Source of the DNA: Sulfitobacter sp. SK012
GTDB lineage: Bacteria; Pseudomonadota; Alphaproteobacteria; Rhodobacterales; Rhodobacteraceae
Direction of reading: 5' to 3'
DNA: 64,000 bases
Assembly: GCF_003352085.1 (NCBI RefSeq)
Contig: NZ_CP025804.1
Location: 4,526,001-4,590,000, forward strand
The notes below the pieces were generated by a model, which had not been told where the DNA came from, searched no databases, and saw only the letters and a list, made by a program, of their open reading frames with translations. Of this stretch, positions 56,557 through 64,000 are shown in pieces. Both the position numbers and the translations under genes were made by a program. How positions within the stretch are numbered: position 1 is the first letter of the stretch; each line of letters opens with the position of its first letter.

Positions 56557-57347
56557 TGTATGAAGTACGCGATCTTCATCTGTCTTTGCCCGATCGGGCT
56601 AGAAAACCATTGTTGGGCCCCGCCCCTCGCATCGAGATCCTCAAAGGGCTGAGCTTTGATATCCCGGCCGGATCCGTAACCGGGATTGTCGGTGGGTCAG
56701 GTTCGGGTAAATCCACGCTGGGTCGTGCTATGTTGCGCTTGTTAGAGCCTACGCGCGGCCAAGTGTCTTTTGATGGCACCGACATCACGCATCTGCCTGA
56801 GGAAAGCCTGCGGCCCCTAAGACGGCGTTTCCAGATGATTTTTCAGGACCCAATGTCATCACTCAATCCCCGCCGCCGTGTGGGCGGGATCATCGCGGGC
56901 CCGCTTAAGCTGCATGGCTTGGATAAAGTGCGCGCACGCGTGGCCGAAGCGTTGGAGATGGTGGGCCTGCCGCATAGCTTTGCTGAGCGCTATCCACATG
57001 AACTGTCTGGGGGCCAACGTCAGCGTGTTGGCATTGCGCGCGCGATTGCGCTGCGCCCCGACTTTATTCTCGCCGATGAAATTGTATCGGGTCTGGATGT
57101 GTCCAGCCAAGCACAGGTACTGAACCTACTCGGTGACCTCGTGTCAGATTTGGGCCTGACCGTCGCTTTCATCAGTCACGATCTCTCGGTTATTCGCCGG
57201 CTTTGCACGGACGTAATCGTGCTTCATGACGGGGTTATTGTGGAGCAGGCAAAGACAAAGACGCTGTTTGCGGCACCCCAAGCGGATTATACTAAGGGCC
57301 TGCTTGCGGCGATCCCCTTGCCCGACGCTGACCAACCTTGGGACTAG
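56553..57347 (+). CDS. ABC importer ATPase, DppF type
   Basis: A 264-residue ATP-binding subunit. Walker A GGSGSGKSTLGRAM, signature HELSGGQRQRVGIARAI, Walker B FILADEIVSGLD with the uncommon Ile-Val in place of the usual Pro-Thr or Pro-Val, and H-loop FISHDLSVI. The N-terminal region includes GLSFDIPAGSVTGIVG. It ends the importer genes; a 164-base gap follows before the kynureninase-like gene. Confidence 0.94.
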   Translation: MMYEVRDLHLSLPDRARKPLLGPAPRIEILKGLSFDIPAGSVTGIVGGSGSGKSTLGRAMLRLLEPTRGQVSFDGTDITHLPEESLRPLRRRFQMIFQDPMSSLNPRRRVGGIIAGPLKLHGLDKVRARVAEALEMVGLPHSFAERYPHELSGGQRQRVGIARAIALRPDFILADEIVSGLDVSSQAQVLNLLGDLVSDLGLTVAFISHDLSVIRRLCTDVIVLHDGVIVEQAKTKTLFAAPQADYTKGLLAAIPLPDADQPWD

Positions 57348-57511
57348 ATGCGATGGACGACCAATCTTTTTGGCCCGACACATCGCAAATCGCATCGTGT
57401 TTCTGGCTTCTAGCAATACTTCCTTACCCAACAGGCGTCACTGGATTGGTCAAGCTTTGGGCCCCGAACTACGCTAACTATTTCGTTAAGGACAATTCGA
57501 TATGAGGGCCC

Positions 57512-58627
57512 ATGACTGATCCTGCCTACTTTCTCTATCACTCCATTGGCCAGTATCCGGAAAAATTGGCGGATATGGCGGCTGCCTTTGCGGAATTTTC
57601 GGACCTTTGGGGAGCCGTAGATGACGCACAATGGCCGCGCGCTTTGACTGCACGCGCTGAGTTCTTGTCGCTTTGGTCAGACCTGATCAATGCGCCGGAT
57701 GGTACGTTAACCTCGGCCGAAAACGTCACGACCGCGCTTTATTCCATCATCGGCGGATTGCCGGAAGGGCGCTTGCGGGGCAAAAAGGTGTTGATCGCTG
57801 CAGATTGCTTTCCCTCGCTGCATTTCTTGCTGAATGGGCTGGCGGCACGCATGGGGTTTACCCTGCATACTGTGCCGATCCGGACACGTGAGTTCTGGGT
57901 ACGCGACGAAGACATGATTGCCGCTTGGGGCCCAGATGTTGGCCTTGCTTTGCTGACGATGGTGACGTCCACATCTTCTCATCGATGTGACTTGAATGCG
58001 CTGCTGGCGCAGGGTCGCGCGATGGGGTCGCTTGTGGGCGTGGACCTTACGCAGGGCATTGGAATTGTCCCGTTTTCACTGCAAGAAGTGCCGGCAGATT
58101 TTGTCGTATCAACCACGCTGAAATGGCTGTGTGGCACGCCGGGCGCTGGAATCATCCAAGTGCGCGAGGAATTGATAGATCAATGCACGCCCGAGCTGCG
58201 TGGTTGGTTCAGTCAGGACAATCCGTTCTCCTGGGACCTCGACGCTTTTTCTTATGCACCCGATGCGCGGCGGTTTGAGCACGGAACTCCCTCAGTTTTG
58301 GCCTGCATAGGCTCTGTTCCTGCCATGCGTTGGCACGCACAGCAGGAGGGGTTGCTGGCCCATAACCGAACCCTAACCAAAGCGATTATTGAACGCGCTG
58401 ATGCGATGGGGCTGACCCTTGCAAGCCCACGAGATGCAGCGCATCGCGGCGGATCGATCATGCTTAAGTTGGCGGATACGGTTGCAAGCGGTGCATTGGT
58501 GGACAGCTTGCGTGCGAAAGGCGTTCATGTGGACGCGCGTGGCCAAATTCTCCGCCTATCACCCGGAATAGTGACGAATTTTGATCACGTAGATCGGCTT
58601 TTCGCAGGGTTAGCCACTGCTGTTTAA
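57512..58627 (+). CDS. Kynureninase-like PLP enzyme (class V aminotransferase fold)
   Basis: A 371-residue fold-type I PLP protein. PLP sites: the Asp contacting the pyridine nitrogen in VGVDLTQGIGIV (about 171-182), the Schiff-base Lys in STTLKWLCGTPG (about 201-212), and FSWDLDAFSYAPDARRFEHGTPS near 244. The last resembles the kynureninase segment that ends ...R-F-x-x-G-T-P. Kynureninase cleaves kynurenine to anthranilate and alanine; here it is short of the usual 410 or more, so kynureninase-like is the safe call. It lies 164 bases after the importer ATPase on the same strand. The position after an isatin-hydrolase-like divergon supports aminophenyl-type chemistry. Confidence 0.78.
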   Translation: MTDPAYFLYHSIGQYPEKLADMAAAFAEFSDLWGAVDDAQWPRALTARAEFLSLWSDLINAPDGTLTSAENVTTALYSIIGGLPEGRLRGKKVLIAADCFPSLHFLLNGLAARMGFTLHTVPIRTREFWVRDEDMIAAWGPDVGLALLTMVTSTSSHRCDLNALLAQGRAMGSLVGVDLTQGIGIVPFSLQEVPADFVVSTTLKWLCGTPGAGIIQVREELIDQCTPELRGWFSQDNPFSWDLDAFSYAPDARRFEHGTPSVLACIGSVPAMRWHAQQEGLLAHNRTLTKAIIERADAMGLTLASPRDAAHRGGSIMLKLADTVASGALVDSLRAKGVHVDARGQILRLSPGIVTNFDHVDRLFAGLATAV

Positions 58628-58787
58628 GTTGGCCCGAAACTGCAACTTAGTCGGGCACATTCAGACGCAGCGCCCCCTACTGATACAGGTCTAAGTTGAC
58701 CTTCTCTGCCGGCACGTGTTTCAAATTGACGTGTTCTCTGAAATACTTGCAGGGCACCACGAAAATCGAGCAAAGGATTCATCTGCT

Positions 58788-60992
58788 ATGGGCGAGCCTG
58801 ACCGCAAGCTAGGAGGGCCTCTTCCAGAGTATCTCTCTCACGATGATGTGGCAGCGCTGAACAACGGCTCGCATCCTGCGCCCTTCGACGTCCTTGGACC
58901 ACGCAAAAGCGGAAACCGACGATGGATCGTGACCTATCAACCCGGTGCGGAGGCGGTTACCGCGACAGTCGCTGGTAAGCAAACTCCGGTGCCGCGACTG
59001 GACGGCGATGTGTTTGGTGGCCCCGTTGCGGGCAAGGCCTATTCACTAACGATGCGCTATGCCGATGGGGCTGAGCATGCTGCCAAGGATCCCTTTGCCT
59101 TTGATCCGATGTTGAGTGATTTGGACAAATATTTGGTCGGGGAAGGCACTCATAAAGAGCTTTGGCGCGTTCTTGGAGCTCATGTCGTCACGCATCAAGG
59201 CATCAAGGGCACCCATTTTGCAGTCTGGGCACCAAATGCGCAGCGCGTTAGTGTTGTCGGTGAATTCAACGGGTGGGATGGGCGCCGCCAACCGATGCGT
59301 CCCGCAGGAGAAACCGGTGTTTGGGAGGTGTTCTTGCCCGGTATCGGAGAAGGCGCGCTTTATAAATATCAGATCACGGCAGCGGATGGGGCCATTGGCC
59401 TCAAGGCTGATCCCGTTGGATTTGGGTCACAACATCCGCCTGAAAAAGCATCGATCGTGCGCGACATCAACGGTTATGGCTGGAAAGATGAAGCGTGGAT
59501 GAAGTCCCGCGCTGTGCGTGCGGAACGCAGCAGCCCAATTTCGATCTACGAGGTTCACCTTGGGTCGTGGCGGCGGCGGCATGACGATGGTGGCAGGCCC
59601 CTAAGTTACAAAGAGCTGGCGCAGGACCTCGTGGCGTATGTCAAATTCATGGGCTTTAGCCATATTGAGCTAATGCCTATTTCCGAGTTCCCGTTCGACG
59701 GATCTTGGGGGTATCAGCCCGTTGGAATTTACGCGCCCACTATTCGTTTTGGCCCCCCCCACGAGTTTCGCGATTTTGTTGAGGCGGCCCATGACGCGGA
59801 AATAGGCGTCTTGTTGGATTGGGTGCCGGGACATTTTCCAACCGATGAACATGGCCTCGCGCAGTTTGATGGGACAGCGCTTTATGAACATAGCGATCCG
59901 CGCGAGGGGTTTCATCAGGATTGGAACACCCTGATCTACAATTACGGGCGGCGAGAGGTGAAAAACTACCTCGTGTCCAATGCGCTTTATTGGATGGAGG
60001 AATATCACCTTGATGGACTGCGCGTAGATGCAGTGGCCTCGATGTTGTATCGAGATTATTCGCGCAATGACGGCGAATGGGTTCCCAACAAAGACGGCGG
60101 CCGGGAAAACTACGAGGCCATTGAATTCTTGCAAGAGATGAACATCGCCGTTTATGGGGCTGACGCATCGGTCATGACTGTGGCCGAAGAAAGTACGTCG
60201 TTCCCGGCAGTGTCACAGCCTGTTCACACTGGCGGGCTTGGATTTGGGTACAAGTGGAACATGGGCTGGATGAACGACACGTTGTCCTACATGCAGCAAG
60301 ACCCGATTTACCGGCAATACCATCACAACCAGATGACTTTTGGCATTGATTACGCCTTCTCTGAGAACTTCATTTTGCCGATTAGCCATGATGAAGTTGT
60401 CCATGGCAAAGGCTCGATGCTTGAAAAGATGCCGGGAACGATGTGGGAAAAATTTGCAAACCTGCGTGCCTATTACGGGTTCATGTGGACACATCCCGGC
60501 AAAAAGCTGCTCTTTATGGGCTGTGAATTCGCCCAGCCTGAGGAATGGAACCACAATAGCGAATTGAACTGGGCGGCGGCAGATCAGCCCCCTCACAAAG
60601 GGGTTCAGCGGTTGGTTCAAGACCTCAACACGCTATACCGTGACACCCCGGCGCTCTACGCGAGCGATTGTAGCCCCGACGGTTTTGCATGGCTGCACAA
60701 TGACCCGGCACAGGCGACGATGGGCTTTGTCCGCACAGCGGGCCCAAAGGACGCGCCAGTTGTGGTCATGTGTAACTTCACGCCCGTAGAGCGCGATGGC
60801 TTTGTTATCGGCGTCCCCAAGGCAGGCCTTTGGGAAGAAATCTTGAATACCGACGCTGACATTTACGGCGGCGGGAACCGTGGCAATATGGGTGGTGTTA
60901 CTGCCATAAATACTCCTGCAGACGGCCATGCGCACTCTGTGACACTCACCCTGCCACCATTGTCGGTGGTTGTATTGCGCCATAGTCGATAG
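58788..60992 (+). CDS. glgB: 1,4-alpha-glucan (glycogen) branching enzyme
   Basis: About 734 residues from the ATG at 58788, with AAAGGA ten bases upstream; the frame continues to a GTG at 58716 without family match. Order: N-terminal carbohydrate-binding domains (about 20-220, with HFAVWAPNAQRVSVVGEFNGWDG), the GH13 barrel, and a C-terminal all-beta domain. Catalytic Asp in GLRVDAVASM, Glu in TVAEESTSF, and Asp in PISHDEVVHGKGS are intact. It introduces alpha-1,6 branches into glycogen. First gene of glgB-glgC-glgA-glgX; glgC starts 33 bases after it. Confidence 0.97.
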   Translation: MGEPDRKLGGPLPEYLSHDDVAALNNGSHPAPFDVLGPRKSGNRRWIVTYQPGAEAVTATVAGKQTPVPRLDGDVFGGPVAGKAYSLTMRYADGAEHAAKDPFAFDPMLSDLDKYLVGEGTHKELWRVLGAHVVTHQGIKGTHFAVWAPNAQRVSVVGEFNGWDGRRQPMRPAGETGVWEVFLPGIGEGALYKYQITAADGAIGLKADPVGFGSQHPPEKASIVRDINGYGWKDEAWMKSRAVRAERSSPISIYEVHLGSWRRRHDDGGRPLSYKELAQDLVAYVKFMGFSHIELMPISEFPFDGSWGYQPVGIYAPTIRFGPPHEFRDFVEAAHDAEIGVLLDWVPGHFPTDEHGLAQFDGTALYEHSDPREGFHQDWNTLIYNYGRREVKNYLVSNALYWMEEYHLDGLRVDAVASMLYRDYSRNDGEWVPNKDGGRENYEAIEFLQEMNIAVYGADASVMTVAEESTSFPAVSQPVHTGGLGFGYKWNMGWMNDTLSYMQQDPIYRQYHHNQMTFGIDYAFSENFILPISHDEVVHGKGSMLEKMPGTMWEKFANLRAYYGFMWTHPGKKLLFMGCEFAQPEEWNHNSELNWAAADQPPHKGVQRLVQDLNTLYRDTPALYASDCSPDGFAWLHNDPAQATMGFVRTAGPKDAPVVVMCNFTPVERDGFVIGVPKAGLWEEILNTDADIYGGGNRGNMGGVTAINTPADGHAHSVTLTLPPLSVVVLRHSR

Positions 60993-61025
60993 AATTTTGA
61001 ATAACTCAGGGATGGAGAGAACAAC

Positions 61026-62282
61026 ATGAAGACAAAGCGCTTAACGCAAAGGTCCATGGTTTTCGTACTGGCCGGTGGGCGAGGGAGCCGTCTGAAAGAA
61101 CTAACAGACAGGCGCGTGAAACCCGCCGTGCCGTTTGGCGGCAAGGCCCGCATCATCGATTTTGCACTGTCTAACGCGATGAATTCCGGCATCCGTAAAA
61201 TGGCGATTGCCACGCAATACAAAGCCCACAGCCTGATCCGCCACGTGCAGCGTGGTTGGAATTTCTTTGGGGCCGAACGCAACGAGTTCCTCGATGTGCT
61301 GCCTGCCTCGCAACGCGGTGGAACCGAGAGTTGGTACAAGGGTACAGCAGACGCCGTCACCCAGAACATCGATATCGTCGACAGCTACGGCATTGATTAT
61401 GTCGTCGTTCTGGCGGGCGATCACATCTATAAAATGGACTATGAAATCATGCTGCGCCAGCATGTGGAAACCAGTGCAGATGTGACGGTTGGGTGCCTGA
61501 CAGTGCCACGCATGGAAGCGACGGCTTTTGGTGTGATGGACACTGACAAAGAAGGCCGGATCACCAGTTTTCTGGAGAAACCAGCCGATCCGCCTGGCAC
61601 GCCCGAAGATCCAAATCTGGCTCTGGCATCGATGGGTATCTACGTTTTTGACTGGAAGTTCCTGCGTGAACTTTTGCTCAGGGACGCCGAAGACACAAAT
61701 TCAACGAATGACTTTGGCAATGATCTGATTCCAGATATTGTGAAGAACGGCAAAGCCATGGCGCACCGGTTCGATGAAAGCTGCGTGCGCGAAGAGGGTG
61801 CTCCGGCTTATTGGAAGGACGTGGGCACGGTCGATGCGTTTTGGCAGGCGCATATTGATCTGACCAATTTCACGCCGGAACTGGACTTGTGGGATCGCGA
61901 TTGGCCGATCTGGACCTACAACGAAAGCGTGCCGCCAGCAAAATTCATCCATGATGAACGCGACAGACGCGGTATGGCAATTTCAAGCATGGTGTCAGGC
62001 GGATGTATCATTTCGGGCACCGAAGTGCGTAATTCTTGCCTGTTTACCAATGTGCACACCAATTCCTATGCGGTGTTGGATCATGCGGTGGTCTTGCCGA
62101 ATGTGACGATAAACCGCTCCGCACGATTGCGGCAGGTGGTGATTGATGGAAGCGTGATCATTCCTGAAGGCTTGGTGGTAGGAGAAGACCCAACCGAAGA
62201 CGGCAAGTGGTTTCGGGTAACGGAGCGTGGAACGACATTGATCACACAGGATATGTTGAACAAGCGAGCTGCCTCTTTATGA
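61026..62282 (+). CDS. glgC: Glucose-1-phosphate adenylyltransferase
   Basis: A 418-residue enzyme making ADP-glucose, the committed step. [26 protein letters not shown] is the nucleotide-binding and allosteric-ligand loop, and [15 protein letters not shown] the glucose-1-phosphate site. [17 protein letters not shown] and [10 protein letters not shown] follow. The C-terminal left-handed beta-helix holds the second ligand region ([24 protein letters not shown]). GGAGAGAACAAC precedes the ATG. Its stop overlaps the glgA start as ATGA, so synthesis and elongation are coupled. Confidence 0.98.
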   Translation: MKTKRLTQRSMVFVLAGGRGSRLKELTDRRVKPAVPFGGKARIIDFALSNAMNSGIRKMAIATQYKAHSLIRHVQRGWNFFGAERNEFLDVLPASQRGGTESWYKGTADAVTQNIDIVDSYGIDYVVVLAGDHIYKMDYEIMLRQHVETSADVTVGCLTVPRMEATAFGVMDTDKEGRITSFLEKPADPPGTPEDPNLALASMGIYVFDWKFLRELLLRDAEDTNSTNDFGNDLIPDIVKNGKAMAHRFDESCVREEGAPAYWKDVGTVDAFWQAHIDLTNFTPELDLWDRDWPIWTYNESVPPAKFIHDERDRRGMAISSMVSGGCIISGTEVRNSCLFTNVHTNSYAVLDHAVVLPNVTINRSARLRQVVIDGSVIIPEGLVVGEDPTEDGKWFRVTERGTTLITQDMLNKRAASL

Positions 62283-63709
62283 CCAAGATCCTCTTTGTCG
62301 TGTCTGAATGCGCCCCTCTGATTAAGACGGGGGGATTGGCTGATGTTGCTGGCGCGCTGCCTGGTGCATTGTCGGTCTTTGGCGATGAGGTTCGGACCTT
62401 GCTGCCCGGATACCGCATGGTGATGGGCAAGCTTAGCAAAACAAAAGTGGTCCAGAAGTTCGACGATCTCTTTGGTGGGCCGGCATCTGTGTTGGCCTGC
62501 ATGGTTGCGGGGCTTGATCTGCTCATTTTGGACGCGCCGCATCTTTATGACCGGGATGGCGGGATCTACGTTGATGCGACAGGCCACGATTGGCCGGATA
62601 ACGCAGAGAGGTTTGCAGCACTGTCCTATGTCGCAGCGATGATCGCCGCGGATGGTGTGGCTGGATGGCAACCTGACATTGTTCACGGCCATGATTGGCA
62701 GGCAGGCCTGACACCGGAATATATGCAGGCTACCGGCACAGATGTTCCGTTTGTTTTTACGGTCCACAACATCGCGTTTCATGGCAATGTAGGGGCTGAT
62801 CGGCTAGTTGCTTTAGGCCTTGATCCAAGCCGTTTTAGTGCAGATCACTTTGAATTCTGGGGTCAAATTTCCGCGTTGAAATCCGGTTTGATGGGAGCTG
62901 CAAAGATCACCACGGTGTCCCAAACCTATGCACATGAGTTGCTGACACCAGAGTTTGGCATGGGCATGGACGGTGTACTGCGGCATCGCAATCCAGACCT
63001 TGTTGGCATCGTAAACGGAATCGACGAGGACGTTTGGAATCCTGCGACAGACCCCAATGTCACGCCGTATAAAACAACCAAAGGCAAAGCCGCGAACAAG
63101 AAAGCACTGCAGAAGGTTTTTGGCTTGGGACAATCGGATGGGCCGCTTTGCGTGCTGGTATCCCGCTTGAGCGAGCAAAAGGGTATTGATCTGCTGATTG
63201 CCGCCCTACCTGAGCTGTTGCATCGAGGGGGCCAATTAGCGCTGTTAGGGTCCGGTGATCCCCTACTTGAAGTAGCTTTGCTGGAGGCTGCTGCGCAGAA
63301 CGAGAACGTATCGGTCAAGATCGGCTATGATGAAGCCCTGTCGCATCTAATGATGGCCGGCGGCGATGCGATCCTTGTGCCTTCTCGGTTTGAACCCTGC
63401 GGGCTGACCCAGCTTTATGGATTGCGCTATGGCACCTTGCCGCTTGTGGCGCTGACAGGCGGATTGGCCGACACCGTCATCAACGCGTCTCCTGTTGCGT
63501 TGTCTAGTGGCGTGGCGACGGGTCTGCAATTTCACCCGATTACCGCCGCCGCTTTGGGGCAGAGTTTTGTGCGTTTGTCAAAGCTTTACAGTGACCCCAA
63601 AACTTGGGCCACGATGCAGCGCAATGCTATGAAACAACAGGTCGGGTGGGACGCTTCAGCAGCTAAGTATCACGCGCTTTATGCGTCCCTATCAAGCGTG
63701 GCCGCATGA
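62279..63709 (+). CDS. glgA: Glycogen synthase (ADP-glucose)
   Basis: About 476 residues from the ATG at 62279, which overlaps the glgC stop; the upstream part of the open frame is the end of glgC read in another frame. GT5 enzyme: the N-terminal [16 protein letters not shown] motif binds ADP-glucose, and [12 protein letters not shown] and [21 protein letters not shown] with the two glutamates are the C-terminal catalytic half. Closes with GLADTV. Elongates alpha-1,4 glucan from ADP-glucose. Translationally coupled to glgX by ATGA. Confidence 0.97.
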   Translation: MTKILFVVSECAPLIKTGGLADVAGALPGALSVFGDEVRTLLPGYRMVMGKLSKTKVVQKFDDLFGGPASVLACMVAGLDLLILDAPHLYDRDGGIYVDATGHDWPDNAERFAALSYVAAMIAADGVAGWQPDIVHGHDWQAGLTPEYMQATGTDVPFVFTVHNIAFHGNVGADRLVALGLDPSRFSADHFEFWGQISALKSGLMGAAKITTVSQTYAHELLTPEFGMGMDGVLRHRNPDLVGIVNGIDEDVWNPATDPNVTPYKTTKGKAANKKALQKVFGLGQSDGPLCVLVSRLSEQKGIDLLIAALPELLHRGGQLALLGSGDPLLEVALLEAAAQNENVSVKIGYDEALSHLMMAGGDAILVPSRFEPCGLTQLYGLRYGTLPLVALTGGLADTVINASPVALSSGVATGLQFHPITAAALGQSFVRLSKLYSDPKTWATMQRNAMKQQVGWDASAAKYHALYASLSSVAA

Positions 63710-64000
63710 GCATCGACGCCTTTCCGATTAGGCCTGGTCTTCCGCATCCTCTTGGCGCGCATTTTGATGGTGACGGTGTAAATTTCGCCGTGTTTTCGCG
63801 CAATGCCACCAGGGTCATCTTGTGTCTTTTCGATGAAGATGGCGTCGAAAACCAAGTGGTGACGTTGCCTGAACGCGAGGGCCATATTTGGCACGGGTAT
63901 ATCCCCGGCATGCGGCCGGGGCAGCAATACGGCTTTCGAATGGATGGCCCCTACAAGCCCGAAGAGGGCCACCGGTTTAACCCCTATAAACTCCTGATTG
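63706..64000 (+). CDS. glgX: Glycogen debranching enzyme, N-terminal part cut by the window edge
   Basis: The first 98 codons of a gene starting at ATG 63706, overlapping the glgA stop as ATGA. The translation begins [20 protein letters not shown] and contains [20 protein letters not shown] and [21 protein letters not shown], the N-terminal carbohydrate-binding domain of GlgX-type isoamylases, which remove side chains for glycogen breakdown. The catalytic GH13 part lies beyond the window. Fourth gene of the glycogen operon. Confidence 0.93.
   Translation, partial: MSIDAFPIRPGLPHPLGAHFDGDGVNFAVFSRNATRVILCLFDEDGVENQVVTLPEREGHIWHGYIPGMRPGQQYGFRMDGPYKPEEGHRFNPYKLLI

Noticed and set aside
58632..58656. 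GCCCGA/TCGGGC inverted repeat after the kynureninase-like gene as a terminator
   Set aside because: The stem is six bases with a 13-base loop and no T-run, so it is not convincing as an intrinsic terminator.

Overview
The window reads as a moderately GC-rich alphaproteobacterial chromosome, most likely a marine Rhodobacterales (roseobacter-type) bacterium. This rests on gene content and protein style (an ispA-dxs pair, a NaChBac-type sodium channel, a YjbF/YjbH exopolysaccharide locus, gltD near gltB, a glgBCAX operon), not on a search. Genes are tightly packed, with many ATGA or GTGA stop/start overlaps. I see no tRNA or rRNA gene, insertion sequence, prophage, CRISPR array or origin. The longest stretch without a gene is about 340 bases, after the HU gene.

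Layout. 1-3.9 kb: end of a prenyl synthase gene, dxs, a bacterial voltage-gated sodium channel and a YeeZ-like dehydrogenase. 3.9-13.4 kb: an exopolysaccharide locus with a tiny YjbE/GfcA-like secreted protein, YjbF lipoprotein, YjbH, a FlaA1/CapD-type dehydratase, a priming sugar transferase, an epimerase, a Wza-type export lipoprotein and a glycosyltransferase. 13.4-19.6 kb: a carnitine-type CoA cluster (CaiD-like hydratase, NDP-forming acyl-CoA ligase, CaiA-like dehydrogenase, class II aldolase) with a divergent LysR regulator. 19.7-23.6 kb: adenine deaminase, AMP nucleosidase and an HU-like protein. 23.9-32.3 kb: exporter, GlxA-type regulator, methyltransferase, msrB-msrA, an orphan HyuA-like protein, queG, a glutathione transferase and mtgA. 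32.4-38.9 kb: gltD, a GFA-family gene and gltB, with four phased GTGCAC palindromes between the first two. 39-44 kb: ChrR-like cupin, amine-oxidase-like flavoprotein, glpD-glpK.

44-58.6 kb holds the most interesting unit. Two operons diverge from about 50.6 kb. Leftward run a cyclase-family hydrolase resembling isatin hydrolases, a phytoene-desaturase-like flavoprotein, a MarR regulator and IorA/IorB 2-oxoacid:ferredoxin oxidoreductase subunits. Rightward run a second phytoene-desaturase-like flavoprotein, a complete Opp/Dpp-type ABC importer and a kynureninase-like PLP enzyme. The contents suggest uptake and breakdown of an indole- or aminophenyl-type compound. One testable route is ring opening to an aryl-2-oxoacid such as isatinate, followed by ferredoxin-linked oxidative decarboxylation. 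58.8-64 kb: the glycogen operon glgB-glgC-glgA-glgX, the last gene cut by the window edge.
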